DNA of 64,000 nt from Azospirillum baldaniorum (GCF_003119195.2 NZ_CP022253.1:2675001-2739000), one strand, 5' to 3'; counted from the first letter of the stretch, positions 23,239-33,865 are shown. Made by a program: numbers and translations. The notes: generated by a model not told the origin, from the sequence alone.

Positions 23239-24433
23239 GGGTCCGCTCCGGCCCCCGGCCACCCGACGCGCCACCGCCCGAGGCGCCGCCAGCGCCACCG
23301 GCGCCGCGCGGCTTCGGCCCCGGCTTCCCACCGCCGCCGGGCTTTCCGCCCTTCAGCGTCAGCGTGCCGGGCTTGCCCGCCGGCTTGCCGTCCGGTTTGT
23401 TGGGAGCGGGCTTGCCGGAAGCGTAGCCGCCCGAGGCCGTCTTGGCCGGGCCGCGCCGGTCGGACGCGGCCTTCGGCTCCGCCTTGGCCCAGCCGGCCTT
23501 GGCGTCGCGCGGCTTGGATGCCTTCGCCGGAGCGGCGGAACGGCCCTTGGCGCCTTCGGCGCCGGCACTCTCAGTCTTGGCGGCCTTGGCGGCAGAGGAC
23601 TTGCCGGCGCCCTTGGCCTTGCCATCCTCCGCCGGATCGGCGCCGGTGAAGAATCGGGACACCTGCTCGCGCACGACGCGCTTCGGCACCTCCTCGACGG
23701 CGCTCTCCTCCAGCTTGCCGAGCTGGAAGGGGCCGTAGGCGACGCGGATCAGCCGGTTCACCTGGAGGTCCAGCGCCTCCATCACCTTGCGGATCTCGCG
23801 GTTCTTGCCTTCCTTCAGGCTGACGGTCAGCCAGGCGTTGCGGCCCTGGATGCGGTCCAGGACGGCTTCGATGGGACCGTACTTCACCCCCTCGATGGTC
23901 GGTCCCTTCGCCAGCTCGGCCAGCTTCACCTCGTTCACCTCGCCGAAGACGCGCACGCGGTAACGGCGGGTCCAGCCGGTGGCCGGCAGTTCCAGGAAGC
24001 GGGCCAGCTCGCCGTCGTTGGTCAGCAGCAGCAGCCCTTCGGTCGTCAGGTCGAGCCGACCGACCGAGATAACGCGCGGCATGTCCGGCGGCAGCCGTTC
24101 GAAGACGGTGGTGCGCCCCTTCTCGTCGCGGGCGGTGGTGACCAGCCCGGACGGCTTGTAATAGCGCCACAGCCGCGCCGGCTCCGGCTCGGGGATGACC
24201 TTGCCATCCACCTGCACGACGTCGCCGGACCGCACGACGCAGGCCGGGCTGTCCAGGGTCGTGCCGTTGACGGCGACGCGGCCGTCGGTGATCCAGCGCT
24301 CGGCGTCGCGGCGCGAGCACAGGCCCGCGCGCGCCAGCCGCTTGGCGATGCGCTCGCCGGCATCGGGCTCGCCCGCGTCCGCATCGGCGGCGCCGGGCAT
24401 GGCTTTAGAATGTTCGTAATCGGGGGTGTCCAT
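23219..24433 (-). CDS. rluB: Pseudouridine synthase of the RluB/RsuA family with long C-terminal tail
   Basis: A 404-residue rRNA pseudouridine synthase. An S4 RNA-binding domain covers about residues 27-75 (RIAKRLARAGLCSRRDAERW). The catalytic domain contains GRLDLTTEGLLLLTNDG, where the Asp is the catalytic residue, then EGKNREIRKVMEAL and LIRVAYGPFQLG. From about residue 265 to the end the protein is a low-complexity tail rich in Lys, Ala, Gly and Pro, ending in a Gly/Arg run; similar tails occur in other alphaproteobacterial RluB proteins. The ATG at 24433 is the earliest convincing start; a downstream ATG at 24400 is also possible. It overlaps rsmD. Confidence 0.92.
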   Translation of the reverse strand: MDTPDYEHSKAMPGAADADAGEPDAGERIAKRLARAGLCSRRDAERWITDGRVAVNGTTLDSPACVVRSGDVVQVDGKVIPEPEPARLWRYYKPSGLVTTARDEKGRTTVFERLPPDMPRVISVGRLDLTTEGLLLLTNDGELARFLELPATGWTRRYRVRVFGEVNEVKLAELAKGPTIEGVKYGPIEAVLDRIQGRNAWLTVSLKEGKNREIRKVMEALDLQVNRLIRVAYGPFQLGKLEESAVEEVPKRVVREQVSRFFTGADPAEDGKAKGAGKSSAAKAAKTESAGAEGAKGRSAAPAKASKPRDAKAGWAKAEPKAASDRRGPAKTASGGYASGKPAPNKPDGKPAGKPGTLTLKGGKPGGGGKPGPKPRGAGGAGGASGGGASGGRGPERTRADRRR

Positions 24434-24493
24434 GGGCACGGACCATAGGGCTTGCAAGCCCCGCCCGCAACCCACGGCACGGGGTCCCCGCCG

Positions 24494-24703
24494 TTATTCT
24501 TCGAGGCGGAAGCCGACCTTCATCACCACCTGGAAGTGGGCGACCTTTCCACCGCTGACGTGGCCGCGGATCTCGCCCACCTCGAACCAGTCCACGTTCT
24601 TCAGCGTCTTGGACGCCCGCTCGATGCCGTTGCGGATGGCGTCGTCGATGGTGGTCTCGGCGGTGCCGACGATTTCCACCTTCTTGTAGACATGGTTGCT
24701 CAT
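24494..24703 (-). CDS. Dodecin
   Basis: A 69-residue dodecin, a small protein that forms hollow dodecamers and stores flavin. The sequence shows the full family pattern: VYKKVEIVGTAETTIDDAI, ASKTLKNVDWFEVGEIRG with the flavin-contacting Trp, and HFQVVMKVGFRLEE. Length is standard. AGGGAGGA precedes the ATG. It is divergent from tadA and downstream of the pseudouridine synthase on the same strand. Confidence 0.95.
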   Translation of the reverse strand: MSNHVYKKVEIVGTAETTIDDAIRNGIERASKTLKNVDWFEVGEIRGHVSGGKVAHFQVVMKVGFRLEE

Positions 24704-24795
24704 GACCGTCCTCCCTGTTCCGTCCGATGCTTAACAACGCCGGAGGGCGTTCCGCGGCTTGACGAAAACAGGGAGCGCCGGGCAGGGTGCCCCGC

Positions 24796-25251
24796 ATGAG
24801 CCGCCCCCCCTCCCCCATGGACATCGCCTTCGACGAGGCCGAAGCCGCCGCCGCCCGCGGGGAGGTGCCGGTGGGTGCCGTTGTGGTCGATCCGGCGACC
24901 GGCGCCGTGCTGGCCCGCGCCGGCAACCGGACCGAGGAGCTGAACGACCCCACCGCCCACGCCGAGGTGCTGGCGATCCGCGCCGCCTGCGCGGCCTTGG
25001 GCGAGCCGCGCCTGCCGGGGCTGGACCTGTACGTGACGCTGGAGCCCTGCGCGCTGTGCGCCGCGGCGATCAGCTTCTCCCGGCTGCGGCGGGTCTATTT
25101 CGGCGCCTACGACCCCAAGAGCGGCGGGGTGGAGCACGGCCCCCGCTTCTACCACCAACCCACCTGCCACCACGCCCCGGACGTCTACGGCGGCATCGAC
25201 GAGACGCGGGCGGGGGCGATGCTGAAGGCGTTTTTCAGGGGGCGGCGTTGA
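24796..25251 (+). CDS. tadA: tRNA-specific adenosine deaminase
   Basis: A 151-residue TadA, which deaminates A34 to inosine in tRNA-Arg(ACG). Zinc ligands and catalytic Glu are present as HAEVLAIR and PCALC in LYVTLEPCALCAAAI. The downstream RVYFGAYDPKSGGVEHG block is family-typical. Starts at GTG 24787 and ATG 24796 are possible; the ATG is taken. It is followed, 43 bp later, by the MNT/HEPN pair. Confidence 0.95.
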   Translation: MSRPPSPMDIAFDEAEAAAARGEVPVGAVVVDPATGAVLARAGNRTEELNDPTAHAEVLAIRAACAALGEPRLPGLDLYVTLEPCALCAAAISFSRLRRVYFGAYDPKSGGVEHGPRFYHQPTCHHAPDVYGGIDETRAGAMLKAFFRGRR

Positions 25252-25294
25252 AGACGCGCGTCGTCATTGCACCATCTCATGGTACATTATCGGG

Positions 25295-25609
25295 ATGGCC
25301 AGTTCCGATCCCATCCTGACCCGATTCCGCGCCGCTCTCGACCGGGCCTACGGCGACCGAGTGGAGCGCGTCGTGCTGTTCGGATCGCGCGCCCGCGGCG
25401 ATGCCCGGCCGGACTCCGATTACGACATCGCCGTGTTTCTGAAGGACATGCCGGATCGCTGGGACGAGGCTGACCGCATTGCGGACATCGCGTCCGCCGT
25501 CATGGAGGACGCCGGCGTCTTCATCCACGCGATGCCGTATCGAGCCGGTTCCTATGCCGACCGCACACCTCTGATGCACGAGATGCGCTGCGAAGGGCGT
25601 GACCTGTGA
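25295..25609 (+). CDS. MNT-type nucleotidyltransferase, probable antitoxin
   Basis: A 104-residue minimal nucleotidyltransferase. The motif LFGSRARGDARPDSDYDIAV (about residues 29-48) supplies the GS and DxD residues. In MNT/HEPN modules this protein neutralises the HEPN partner, in studied cases by AMPylating it. The stop overlaps the start of the HEPN gene (GTGA), so they are coupled. Confidence 0.85.
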   Translation: MASSDPILTRFRAALDRAYGDRVERVVLFGSRARGDARPDSDYDIAVFLKDMPDRWDEADRIADIASAVMEDAGVFIHAMPYRAGSYADRTPLMHEMRCEGRDL

Positions 25610-26010
25610 GTCCGGAAGCCGCTGGTTATCTGGACAAAGCCCGTCAGTGCCTTGGCTATGCCCGCATCAATCTGACGGTCGATTTGGGCAACGACGCAGG
25701 CCGCAATGCCTACCTCGCGGCCTTCCACGCGGCACAGTCCCTGATCTTCGAACGAACCGGGAAAGTCGCGAAAACTCACCAGGGGGTTCACGCCGAGTTC
25801 ACCCGGCTGACCAAGGACGACCCCCGCCTTCCCACGGAGGTTCGTCGCTTCCTGGCTCAAGCCTACAACCTGAAGGCTGTGGCCGATTACGAGCTTGGTC
25901 CGGATTCCATTCTCCCGCTGGAGCGGGCGGCGAAGGCCTTGGCCGACGCCGAAGCCTTCGTCGACGGCATCACAAGCCTTCTTGTTCCTTCCGCGGAACA
26001 TCGGGAATAG
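25606..26010 (+). CDS. HEPN domain protein, probable toxin
   Basis: A 134-residue helical HEPN protein, starting at GTG overlapping the MNT stop. The core helix carries NAYLAAFHAAQSLIFERTGK, then THQGVHAEFTRL. Active HEPN RNases usually have an Arg, four to six residues, then His; here the nearest arrangement (RNAYLAAFH) has seven residues between, so nuclease activity is uncertain. With the preceding MNT it forms a probable type VII toxin-antitoxin module placed between tadA and purD. Confidence 0.85.
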   Translation: MSPEAAGYLDKARQCLGYARINLTVDLGNDAGRNAYLAAFHAAQSLIFERTGKVAKTHQGVHAEFTRLTKDDPRLPTEVRRFLAQAYNLKAVADYELGPDSILPLERAAKALADAEAFVDGITSLLVPSAEHRE

Positions 26011-26016
26011 GCGCCG

Positions 26017-27306
26017 TCAGCGCCCCACCGCCCGCCAGCCGATATCGCGGCGGCAGAAGCCGTCCGGCCAATCCAGCGCGTCGACACCTTGATAAGCGCG
26101 CTTCTGCGCCTCGGCCACGGTCGGGGCCTTGGCGGTCACGCCCAGGACGCGCCCGCCGGTGGACAGCACCCGCCCACCGTCCGCCAGCTTCGTGCCAGCG
26201 TGGAAGACGGTCACGCCCTCCACCGCGTTGGCGGCGTCGAAGCCCTTGATCTCGGTGTTCTTCACGTAGTCGCCGGGATAGCCGTTCGCCGCCATGACGA
26301 CGCACAGCGCCGTCTCGTCGTGCCAGCGCAGGTCGATGTTCTTCAACTGGCCGTCCGCCGCCGCGATCAGGGCGGCCAGCGCGTCGGACTTCAGGCGCAT
26401 CATCAGCGTCTGGCATTCCGGGTCGCCGAAGCGGACGTTGAACTCCAGCGTCTTCGGCACCGGGTTGCCGTCAGCGTCCTTGCCGATCATCAGGCCGGCG
26501 AACAGCACGCCCTTGAAGGGGCGACCCTCCGCCGCCATGCCCTTGACCGTCGGCTCGACGATCTCACGCATCACGCGGGCCTGGAGGTCCGGGGTCAGCG
26601 CCGGGGCCGGGGAGTAGGCGCCCATGCCGCCGGTGTTCGGACCGGTGTCGCCGTCGCCCACCGCCTTGTGGTCCTGGGCCGAGGCCAGCGGCAGCGCCGA
26701 TTCGCCGTCGCACAGCGCGAAGAAGCTGACCTCCTCGCCGTCCAGGAACTCCTCGACCACCACCTCGGCCCCGGCGGCGCCGAAGCGGCCCTCGACCAGA
26801 GCCTCGTCGATGGCGGCGAAGGCTTCTTCCTCGGTGCGGGCGACGGTCACGCCCTTGCCGGCGGCCAGACCGTCGGCCTTGACCACGATGGGGGCGCCGT
26901 TCTTGCGCACGAAGTCCTTGGCGGCCTCGACGTCCTTGAAGCGGCCGTAGGCGGCGGTCGGCACGCCGTACTTGGCCAGGATGTCCTTCATGAAACCCTT
27001 GGAGCCCTCAAGCTCCGCCGCCGCGGCGCTGGGGCCGAAGGCCTTGATGCCGATGGCGGTCAGCTTGTCGACGAGGCCGAGCACCAGCGGCCCTTCCGGC
27101 CCGACCACCACGAAGTCGATGGCCTTGTCCTGGGCGAAGCGGACCAGGGCGTCCACGTCCTCCGCGCCGACGGCGACGCATTCGGCCACATCCGCGATGC
27201 CCGCGTTGCCCGGCGCGCAGTAGAGCGTGTCGCACAGCGGCGAGTTCTGAATGGCCCAGCACAGCGCATGCTCGCGCCCACCCGACCCGACCACCAGGAC
27301 TTTCAT
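26017..27306 (-). CDS. purD: Phosphoribosylamine-glycine ligase
   Basis: A 429-residue GAR synthetase, the second step of purine synthesis. The start [19 protein letters not shown] is family-typical. The ATP-grasp fold shows [56 protein letters not shown] and [13 protein letters not shown]. Length is standard. It is divergent from xseA with 57 bp between. The other pur genes lie 20 kb away in this window. Confidence 0.97.
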   Translation of the reverse strand: MKVLVVGSGGREHALCWAIQNSPLCDTLYCAPGNAGIADVAECVAVGAEDVDALVRFAQDKAIDFVVVGPEGPLVLGLVDKLTAIGIKAFGPSAAAAELEGSKGFMKDILAKYGVPTAAYGRFKDVEAAKDFVRKNGAPIVVKADGLAAGKGVTVARTEEEAFAAIDEALVEGRFGAAGAEVVVEEFLDGEEVSFFALCDGESALPLASAQDHKAVGDGDTGPNTGGMGAYSPAPALTPDLQARVMREIVEPTVKGMAAEGRPFKGVLFAGLMIGKDADGNPVPKTLEFNVRFGDPECQTLMMRLKSDALAALIAAADGQLKNIDLRWHDETALCVVMAANGYPGDYVKNTEIKGFDAANAVEGVTVFHAGTKLADGGRVLSTGGRVLGVTAKAPTVAEAQKRAYQGVDALDWPDGFCRRDIGWRAVGR

Positions 27307-27363
27307 GGCACCTCGTCCTTCCACGCTTGTTGCCGACACCGCGCCTTGTATCATGGTGCCGCC

Positions 27364-28995
27364 ATGACTCAAGACCTTGATATGACCTCTCCGCTGATCG
27401 CCCCCGAGCCGCGTCCCGGCTCGAACCTTCCGGAATTCTCGGTGGGCGACCTCGCCCGGCGCCTGAAGCGCAGCATCGAGGAGGAGTTCGGCTTCGTCCG
27501 CGTGCGCGGCGAGATCTCCCAGCCCAAGCGCCACAGCTCCGGCCACTGCTACCTGCGTCTGAAGGACGACACGGCGGTGATCGAGGCGGTGTGCTGGCGC
27601 GGCACCGCGTCGAAGCTGGCCGTCCAGCCGGCGGAGGGGCTGGAGGTCATCGTCACCGGGCGCATGACGACCTACCCCGGACGCTCGCAATACCAGCTCA
27701 TCATCGAGTCGATGGAGCTGGCCGGCGAGGGCGCCCTGCTGAAGATGCTGGAGGAGCGCAAGAAGCGCCTCGCGGCGGAGGGGCTGTTCGACGCCGGGCG
27801 CAAGAAGCCCATCCCCTTCCTGCCCGACGTGATCGGCGTCGTCACCTCGCCCACCGGGGCGGTCATCCGCGACATCCTGCACCGGCTGCACGACCGTTTC
27901 CCGCGCCGGGTTCTGCTCTGGCCGGTCGCCGTCCAGGGCGAGCGGGCGGCGGCGGAGGTCACCGCGGCGATCGACGGCTTCAACCGCATCCCGCCCGGCG
28001 GGCCGGTGCCGCGCCCGGATCTGCTGATCGTGGCGCGCGGCGGCGGCTCGCTGGAGGACCTGATGGCCTTCAATGAGGAGAACGTCGTCCGCGCGGCGGC
28101 GGCCAGCCGCATTCCATTGATCTCGGCGGTCGGGCACGAGACGGACACCACCCTGATCGACTTCGCGTCCGACCGCCGCGCCCCCACCCCCACCGCGGCG
28201 GCGGAGATGGCCGTGCCGGTGCGGGCGGAACTGCTGGCCCAGGTGCTGGACGACGAGCGGCGCATGGTCGGGGCCGCCACCCGCCTGCTGGCCGAGCGGC
28301 GGACGCGGGTGGAGGGGCTGGCCCGCGGCCTCGGCGACCCACGCGCCCTGCTGGAAAGCCACGCCCAGCGGCTGGACGACCGGGCGGAGCGGCTGGCGCT
28401 GGCCGCCGCCTCGCTCCTCGACCGCCGCCGCACCCGCCTGAACGAACTGGGCGCGGCGCTGCGCCACCCGCGCGAGAAGCTGGCCGAGGCCGGGCAGCGG
28501 CTGGCGTCGGAGTCCCGCGCGCTCGACGGCGCGCTGCGCCACGCCGTCGTCGCGGCGCGCGGCCAGTATGAGCGGGTGAGCGGGCGGCTGACGCTCGGCC
28601 CGATCCGGGTGAAGTTCGGCGACGGCAGCCGGCGGTTGTCCGACCTGACGCCGCGTCTGGGCCGCAGCTACGGCAAGGCGGTGGAGGAGCGCGCGGCGAG
28701 ACTGACGGCGGTGGGGAAGCTTCTGGAAAGCTATTCCTACAAGGGCGTCCTGGAGCGCGGCTTCGCCCTGGTGCAGTCCGGCGACGGCAAGCCGCTGACC
28801 AGAGCCGCCCAGGCCACGCCGGGTCTGGCGGTGTCGCTGGTCTTCGCCGATGGCCAAGCCGCCGCGACGGTGGACGGCGGGCCGCGGGTGGACGCGCCGC
28901 CCGCCACAGCGCCCGAGCCGAAGCCCAAGGCCACCAAGGCCAAGCCAGAGCCGAAGAAGCCGCAGCGCCCGCCGGTTCAGGGGAGTTTGTTCTGA
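27364..28995 (+). CDS. xseA: Exodeoxyribonuclease VII large subunit
   Basis: A 543-residue XseA, the large subunit of exonuclease VII, which degrades single-stranded DNA. The N-terminal OB-fold has [38 protein letters not shown]. The nuclease domain has [39 protein letters not shown] and [20 protein letters not shown], followed by long coiled-coil helices. The C-terminus is an extra Pro/Lys/Ala-rich tail of about 50 residues. The small subunit gene is not in the window. Confidence 0.96.
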   Translation: MTQDLDMTSPLIAPEPRPGSNLPEFSVGDLARRLKRSIEEEFGFVRVRGEISQPKRHSSGHCYLRLKDDTAVIEAVCWRGTASKLAVQPAEGLEVIVTGRMTTYPGRSQYQLIIESMELAGEGALLKMLEERKKRLAAEGLFDAGRKKPIPFLPDVIGVVTSPTGAVIRDILHRLHDRFPRRVLLWPVAVQGERAAAEVTAAIDGFNRIPPGGPVPRPDLLIVARGGGSLEDLMAFNEENVVRAAAASRIPLISAVGHETDTTLIDFASDRRAPTPTAAAEMAVPVRAELLAQVLDDERRMVGAATRLLAERRTRVEGLARGLGDPRALLESHAQRLDDRAERLALAAASLLDRRRTRLNELGAALRHPREKLAEAGQRLASESRALDGALRHAVVAARGQYERVSGRLTLGPIRVKFGDGSRRLSDLTPRLGRSYGKAVEERAARLTAVGKLLESYSYKGVLERGFALVQSGDGKPLTRAAQATPGLAVSLVFADGQAAATVDGGPRVDAPPATAPEPKPKATKAKPEPKKPQRPPVQGSLF

Positions 28996-29006
28996 GGGAT
29001 AACCTT

Positions 29007-29108
29007 GCCCCCACCCTAACCCTCCCCCGCTGACGCAGGGGAGGGGACTGCCGCCGCTTCGCAGAAATCTCCCTCCCCTGCGCAGCGGGGGAGGGCCGGG
29101 GTGGGGGC
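29007..29108. repeat. Dispersed G/C-rich palindromic element, copy 1
   Basis: An imperfect inverted repeat with arms of about 38 nt, beginning GCCCCCACCCTAACCCTCCC and ending in its complement GGGGTGGGGGC. It lies between xseA and pyrC (convergent ends). Related copies are at 48581-48684 and 57845-57953. It behaves like an extragenic palindromic repeat and may end transcription from both sides. Confidence 0.85.
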
Positions 29109-29120
29109 AACGTCGGCCCC

Positions 29121-30176
29121 TCAAGCCCCGCCGGCGAAGGTCCAGCGGGTCGTCTCGCCGCTACGGAAGGGCAGCACGGCCTCGCCGTCCGCGGTCAGCA
29201 CGATGTCCGGCGTCGTGGACGGCGTGCGCTCCAGCACCACCTTGTCCTCGTTGACCGGCAGGCCGTAAAAGCGCGGGCCGTTCAGGCTGGCGAAGGCCTC
29301 CAGCTTGTCCAGCGCCCCCGCCTCGTCGAAGGCTTCGGCGTAGAGTTCCATCGCGTTGGCGGCGGTGAAGCAGCCGGCGCAGCCGCAGGCGCTCTCCTTC
29401 GCGGTCACCGTGTGCGGGGCGGTGTCGGTGCCCAGGAAAAACGGCCCCTCGCCCGACGTCGCCGCCTCGACCAGCGCCACGCGGTGCGTCTCCCGCTTGG
29501 CGATGGGCAGGCAGTAGAGGTGCGGGCGGATGCCACCGGCGAACAGGTGGCTGCGGTTGATCAGCAGGTGGTGCGCCGTGATCGTCGCCCCGACCCGGCC
29601 GGAGGCGGCGTGCTCGCGCACGAAGGCCACGGCTTCCGCGGTGGTCGCGTGCTCCAGCACCACGCGCAGCGCCGCGTAGCGCTCCAGCAGCGGGCCGAGG
29701 GTGCGCTCCAGGAACACCGCCTCGCGGTCGAAGATGTCGACATGGGCGTCGGTCACCTCGCCGTGGATCAGCAGCGGCATGCCGATCTCCGCCATGCGCT
29801 CCAGCACCGGGGCGATCTTGCCGAGGTCGGTCACGCCGTGGGCGCTGTTGGTGGTGGCGTTGGCCGGGTAGAGCTTGGCGGCGGCGAAGACGCCGTCCTC
29901 GAAGCCCTGGGCCAGATCGTCGGCGTCGGTGCCGTCGGTCAGATAGGCGGTCATCAGCGGCGTGAAGGCATGGCCCTCCGGCAGGGCGCCCAGGATGCGC
30001 TCCCGGTAGGCCACGGCGTCCGCCGTGCGGGTCACCGGAGGCTTCAGGTTCGGCATGATGATGGCGCGGCCGAACTGGTGGGCGGTGAAGGGCAGCACCG
30101 CCTTCAGCATGGCGCCGTCGCGCAGGTGCACATGCCAGTCGTCGGGACGGCGGAGGACGAGACGGTCGGTGGGCAT
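29121..30176 (-). CDS. pyrC: Dihydroorotase
   Basis: A 351-residue dihydroorotase of the short class II (PyrC) type; it closes carbamoyl-aspartate to dihydroorotate in pyrimidine synthesis. Metal ligands are in [10 protein letters not shown], the carboxylated Lys in [15 protein letters not shown], His residues in LLIHGEV and LEHATT, and the Asp in [10 protein letters not shown]. Length fits. It is divergent from hisS, with 168 bp between. Confidence 0.97.
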   Translation of the reverse strand: MPTDRLVLRRPDDWHVHLRDGAMLKAVLPFTAHQFGRAIIMPNLKPPVTRTADAVAYRERILGALPEGHAFTPLMTAYLTDGTDADDLAQGFEDGVFAAAKLYPANATTNSAHGVTDLGKIAPVLERMAEIGMPLLIHGEVTDAHVDIFDREAVFLERTLGPLLERYAALRVVLEHATTAEAVAFVREHAASGRVGATITAHHLLINRSHLFAGGIRPHLYCLPIAKRETHRVALVEAATSGEGPFFLGTDTAPHTVTAKESACGCAGCFTAANAMELYAEAFDEAGALDKLEAFASLNGPRFYGLPVNEDKVVLERTPSTTPDIVLTADGEAVLPFRSGETTRWTFAGGA

Positions 30177-30344
30177 GGCGGCTCCGGCACGGATGTATGG
30201 GGTTTGCCGGAGTTCTAGACCCTTACGGTCCCCCGCTCAACGGTATCAGGGCGGTATCCGGCCACTGCAATGGTGACGGGACCGGCGAAAGCCGCTAGAA
30301 CCCTAGCCGAATCCCTAGGGACATTCGAAGCCGGACCCGCGCCG

Positions 30345-31694
30345 ATGAGCCTCATTACCCCCCGCACCCCGCCCGGAACGATGGAACTGCTGCCGCGCCA
30401 GCAGGTGGCCTTCCAGCGTCTGCTCGACACCATCCGCCGCGGCTACGAGCGGTTCGGCTTCGTGCCGGTGGAAACCCCGGTGTTCGAGACGGTGGACACC
30501 CTGCTGACCAAGTCCGGCGGCGAGACCGAGAAGCAGGTCTATTTCGTGCAGTCCACCGGCGCCCTCCAGCAGGGCAACAAGCCGGACATCGCGCTGCGCT
30601 TCGACCTGACGGTGCCGCTCGCCCGCTACGTGGCGGAGCATGAGCGCGACCTCGCCTTCCCCTTCCGCCGCTACCAGATCCAGCGCGTCTACCGCGGGGA
30701 GCGGGCGCAGCGCGGGCGCTTCCGCGAATTCTACCAGTGCGACATCGACGTGATCGGCAAGGACAGCCTGTCCGCGCATTACGACGCGGAGATCCCGGCG
30801 GTCATCTACCACGTCTTCAGCGAGCTGGACTTCGGCGGCTTCACCATCAACGTGAACAACCGCAAGGTCCTGCTCGGCCTGCTCGACGGGCTGGGCGTGG
30901 ACGACGCGGAGAAGCGCGTCCTGGTCTTGCGCGAGATCGACAAGCTGGACAAAATCGGCCGTGACAAGGTGCGCGACAGCCTGACCGGCCTCGGCATGGC
31001 CGCCGACGCCGCGGAAAAGATCCTGTCCCTGATCGACGCCAAGGGCACGAACGAGGAGACGCTCGCCGCGCTGGGCGCGCTGGGCATCGAGAACGAAACC
31101 TTCCGCCAGGGCGTCGCGGAGCTGACTACTGTCATCCAGGGGCTGAAGGCCCTCCAGGTGCCGGACGGCGTGGTGCGCATCAACCTCGCCATCGCGCGCG
31201 GCCTCGACTACTACACCGGCACGGTTTACGAGACCTTCCTGAACGACCATCCCGGCATCGGCAGCGTGTGCTCCGGCGGGCGCTACGACAACCTCGCCAG
31301 CCACTACACCAAGTCGAAGCTGCCGGGCGTCGGCATCTCCATCGGCGCGACGCGGCTGTTCTACCAGCTGATGGAAGCCGGCATCATCAAGGACGGCGGT
31401 GCCACCGCCCAGGTCCTGGTGACGCAGATGGACCCAGCCCTGTCCGCCGACTATTACGGCCTCGCGACGGCGCTGCGGGCGGCGGGCATCAACACGGAAA
31501 TCCAGCTCGACGGCGGCAAGCTCGCCAAGCAGATGAAATACGCCGACAAGGCGGGGATTCCGCTGGTCGTCCTGATGGGCTCCGACGAGAAGGCCCGCGG
31601 CACGGCGACGCTGAAGCATCTGGTGAAGGGCGAGCAGGTCGAAGTCCCGCTGGCCGACCTCGCCGCCAAGGCGAAGGAACTGCTGGGGGCATAG
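30345..31694 (+). CDS. hisS: Histidine-tRNA ligase
   Basis: A 449-residue HisRS. Class II motifs are visible: [20 protein letters not shown] (motif 2 region), the histidine-binding [14 protein letters not shown] and the motif 3 region [13 protein letters not shown]. The C-terminal anticodon-binding domain contains [30 protein letters not shown] at the start agrees with the family. Followed 24 bp later by the TPR gene on the same strand. Confidence 0.97.
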   Translation: MSLITPRTPPGTMELLPRQQVAFQRLLDTIRRGYERFGFVPVETPVFETVDTLLTKSGGETEKQVYFVQSTGALQQGNKPDIALRFDLTVPLARYVAEHERDLAFPFRRYQIQRVYRGERAQRGRFREFYQCDIDVIGKDSLSAHYDAEIPAVIYHVFSELDFGGFTINVNNRKVLLGLLDGLGVDDAEKRVLVLREIDKLDKIGRDKVRDSLTGLGMAADAAEKILSLIDAKGTNEETLAALGALGIENETFRQGVAELTTVIQGLKALQVPDGVVRINLAIARGLDYYTGTVYETFLNDHPGIGSVCSGGRYDNLASHYTKSKLPGVGISIGATRLFYQLMEAGIIKDGGATAQVLVTQMDPALSADYYGLATALRAAGINTEIQLDGGKLAKQMKYADKAGIPLVVLMGSDEKARGTATLKHLVKGEQVEVPLADLAAKAKELLGA

Positions 31695-31718
31695 TCCCCA
31701 CCACAGAAGGCCCCGCCC

Positions 31719-33647
31719 ATGGCCAGCGTCGCCGAAGCCCTGAACCTCGCGCTCGACCATCATCTGTCCGGGCGGCTGGAGGAGGCACGGCTGCTCTACG
31801 GCCGCATCCTGGAGGTGGACCCGGACAACCCCCACGCCCTGCATTTCGCCGGGTTGCTGGCGGCTCAGACCGGCGCGGTGGCGGACGGGGTGGCGATGAT
31901 CGGCAAGGCGGCGGCCCTCCTGCCGCTCGCCGCCGACATCCACGGCAATCTCGGCAAGGCGCTGATGGCGCTGGGCACGCCGGACGGAGCGGCGCAGGCG
32001 TCCGCCACCTTCCGCCGCGTCCTTGCCCTGCAACCCGACGGCGCCGGCGACTGGTTCGCCCTGGGCGGCGCCCTGATCGAGGCCGGCGACGGTCCCGCCG
32101 CCCACCGCGCCCTGACCCGCGCCCTGACGGCCAGCGCCGCCACCGACAGCGAGCCGCTGGCCGAGGCGTTCGAGCGGGCCGGCCTGCGGCTCTACGCCGC
32201 CGCCGACTGGGCGGGCGCCACCGACGCCTTCCGCAAGGCGCGCACCCTCGCCCCGCAGCGGGCCGAGGCGCACCGCATGCTCGGCGCCGCGCTGGCCCAG
32301 ACGAGCGACCCGGAGGGCGCCGTGGAAGCGCTGACCGAGGCGCTGCGCCTCGATCCCACGTTGGCCGAGGCGCAGACCAACCTCGTCCATCTCCTGGTCA
32401 CGCTGGGCCGTTTCGACGACGCCGAGCGGGCCGGGCGCCGGGCGGTGGTTCTGGACCCCGGCAACGCCGATGCCTACGGCAACATGGTGCCGCTGCTGGA
32501 GCAGACCCTCCGTGTCGCGGAGGCGTTGCGCCAATGCGGACGGGCGACGCGCATCGCTCCGCAGCGGGCCGCCTTCCACCGCAACCGCCTGTCCCTCCTG
32601 TTGCATGAGGGTCGCCGCGACGATGCCGTCGCCGCCGGGCGGGAGGCCACCCGCCTCGCCCCCGCCGACGCGGAGGCCCATCTGGCGCTCGCCGTCGCCC
32701 TGCTCGCCTCCGGTCAACTGCGCGAGGGGTGGGAGGAGTTCGAATGGCGCTGGGAGACCCGGCAGCTCGACCCCGTGCACCGCAGCTTTCCTCAGCCGCA
32801 ATGGACGGGGGCGGAGGACGTGGCGGGCCGGACCATCCTGCTCTACGCCGAACAGGGACTCGGCGACACGCTGCAATTCGTCCGCTACGCGCCGCTGCTG
32901 GCCGCGCGGGGGGCACGGGTGGTCGTCGGCTGTTCCCCCGCGCTGGTCCGGTTGATGGAACGGGTGGACGGCGTATCCGCCGCCATCGCCTGGGGCGGAG
33001 AGCTTCCCGCCTTCGACCTGCACATCCCGATGATGAGCCTGCCCCGCGCTTTCGGGACGGATCTGGACGGCATCCCAGCCACGGTGCCCTATCTGCGCGC
33101 CGACCCCGCCGACGTCGCGGCGTGGCGCGAGCGCCTTCCGGTGGAGGACGGGCGTCCGCGCGTCGGGCTGGTCTGGGCGGGGTCGCCGCGCACGGTGCGC
33201 GGGGTGGCGAGCCCGATCGACCGGCGGCGCAGCCTGCCGCTGGCCGCCCTGGCCCCCCTGGCCGATGTGCCGGGCGTGCGATTCGTCAGCCTCCAGATGG
33301 GGCCGGGCGCAGCGCAGCTGGCCGAGGCCCCGGCGGGCATGGACATCGCCGACCCCATGGGCGGCGTCCGCGACTTCGCCGACACGGCGGCGCTGGCCGA
33401 GACGCTGGACCTTGTCATCACGGTGGACACCTCCGTCTGCCACCTCGCGGGCGGGTTGGGGCGGCCGACCTGGACGTTGTCGCGCGCCGACGCCTGCTGG
33501 CGCTGGCTGGGCAACCGGGAGGCCAACCCCTGGTACCCGACCATGCGGGTGTTCGGCCAGGACCGCTCCGGCGACTGGTCCGGCGTGGTCGCCCGCCTGC
33601 GCGCGGCGTTAACGGATTTCGTGGCGGCGCACGGTCACGCCTCTTAA
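31719..33647 (+). CDS. TPR protein with glycosyltransferase-9-like C-terminus
   Basis: A 642-residue protein. Residues 1 to about 320 are tandem TPR units (LEEARLLYGRILEVDPDNPH, FDDAERAGRRAVVLDPGNAD). The C-terminal half resembles the heptosyltransferase / GT9 fold found at the end of many TPR proteins: GRTILLYAEQGLGDTLQFVRY, RPRVGLVWAGSP and LDLVITVDTSVCHLAGGLG, which keeps the nucleotide-sugar-contact type D-T-S-x-x-H pattern. Such proteins are linked to flagellin or surface glycan glycosylation in some bacteria. It directly follows hisS (24 bp). Activity is not established by the sequence. Confidence 0.85.
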   Translation: MASVAEALNLALDHHLSGRLEEARLLYGRILEVDPDNPHALHFAGLLAAQTGAVADGVAMIGKAAALLPLAADIHGNLGKALMALGTPDGAAQASATFRRVLALQPDGAGDWFALGGALIEAGDGPAAHRALTRALTASAATDSEPLAEAFERAGLRLYAAADWAGATDAFRKARTLAPQRAEAHRMLGAALAQTSDPEGAVEALTEALRLDPTLAEAQTNLVHLLVTLGRFDDAERAGRRAVVLDPGNADAYGNMVPLLEQTLRVAEALRQCGRATRIAPQRAAFHRNRLSLLLHEGRRDDAVAAGREATRLAPADAEAHLALAVALLASGQLREGWEEFEWRWETRQLDPVHRSFPQPQWTGAEDVAGRTILLYAEQGLGDTLQFVRYAPLLAARGARVVVGCSPALVRLMERVDGVSAAIAWGGELPAFDLHIPMMSLPRAFGTDLDGIPATVPYLRADPADVAAWRERLPVEDGRPRVGLVWAGSPRTVRGVASPIDRRRSLPLAALAPLADVPGVRFVSLQMGPGAAQLAEAPAGMDIADPMGGVRDFADTAALAETLDLVITVDTSVCHLAGGLGRPTWTLSRADACWRWLGNREANPWYPTMRVFGQDRSGDWSGVVARLRAALTDFVAAHGHAS

Positions 33648-33762
33648 CCACACAACCACTGGGCGCATTCGTGGCGCCGGCGCAACGGTCCGCTACGATT
33701 TTGAGTTACACCGATTTCGGGGCGGACTCGCACACTCGAAGGGCGAGGGATTACACCGGTTG

Positions 33763-33770
33763 TTAACCAA
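33763..33770 (+). promoter_or_regulatory. CtrA-like half-site TTAACCAA upstream of PBP gene
   Basis: TTAACCAA, one base away from the CtrA half-site TTAACCAT. A second copy is at 33819-33826. Both lie within 105 bp of the penicillin-binding-protein start. Confidence 0.3.
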
Positions 33771-33818
33771 GGCACCTCTACATTCCGGCCATATCGCTCG
33801 GCCATTTTACCGAGCATT

Positions 33819-33826
33819 TTAACCAA
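33819..33826 (+). promoter_or_regulatory. CtrA-like half-site TTAACCAA, second copy
   Basis: Second TTAACCAA, 40 bp upstream of the ATG at 33866 and 56 bp from the first copy. Confidence 0.3.
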
Positions 33827-33865
33827 TTCGCGGGTCTTGCCCCGCGGTCATGGCTGGAGCCGGAC

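Noticed and set aside
29007..29108. Palindromic element considered as a CRISPR repeat or IS end
   Set aside because: Copies are far apart, with no transposase gene or target duplication seen.
30315..33443. Open frame of over 1000 codons on the minus strand
   Set aside because: Antisense to hisS and the TPR gene; composition is typical of a shadow frame and no motif is seen.
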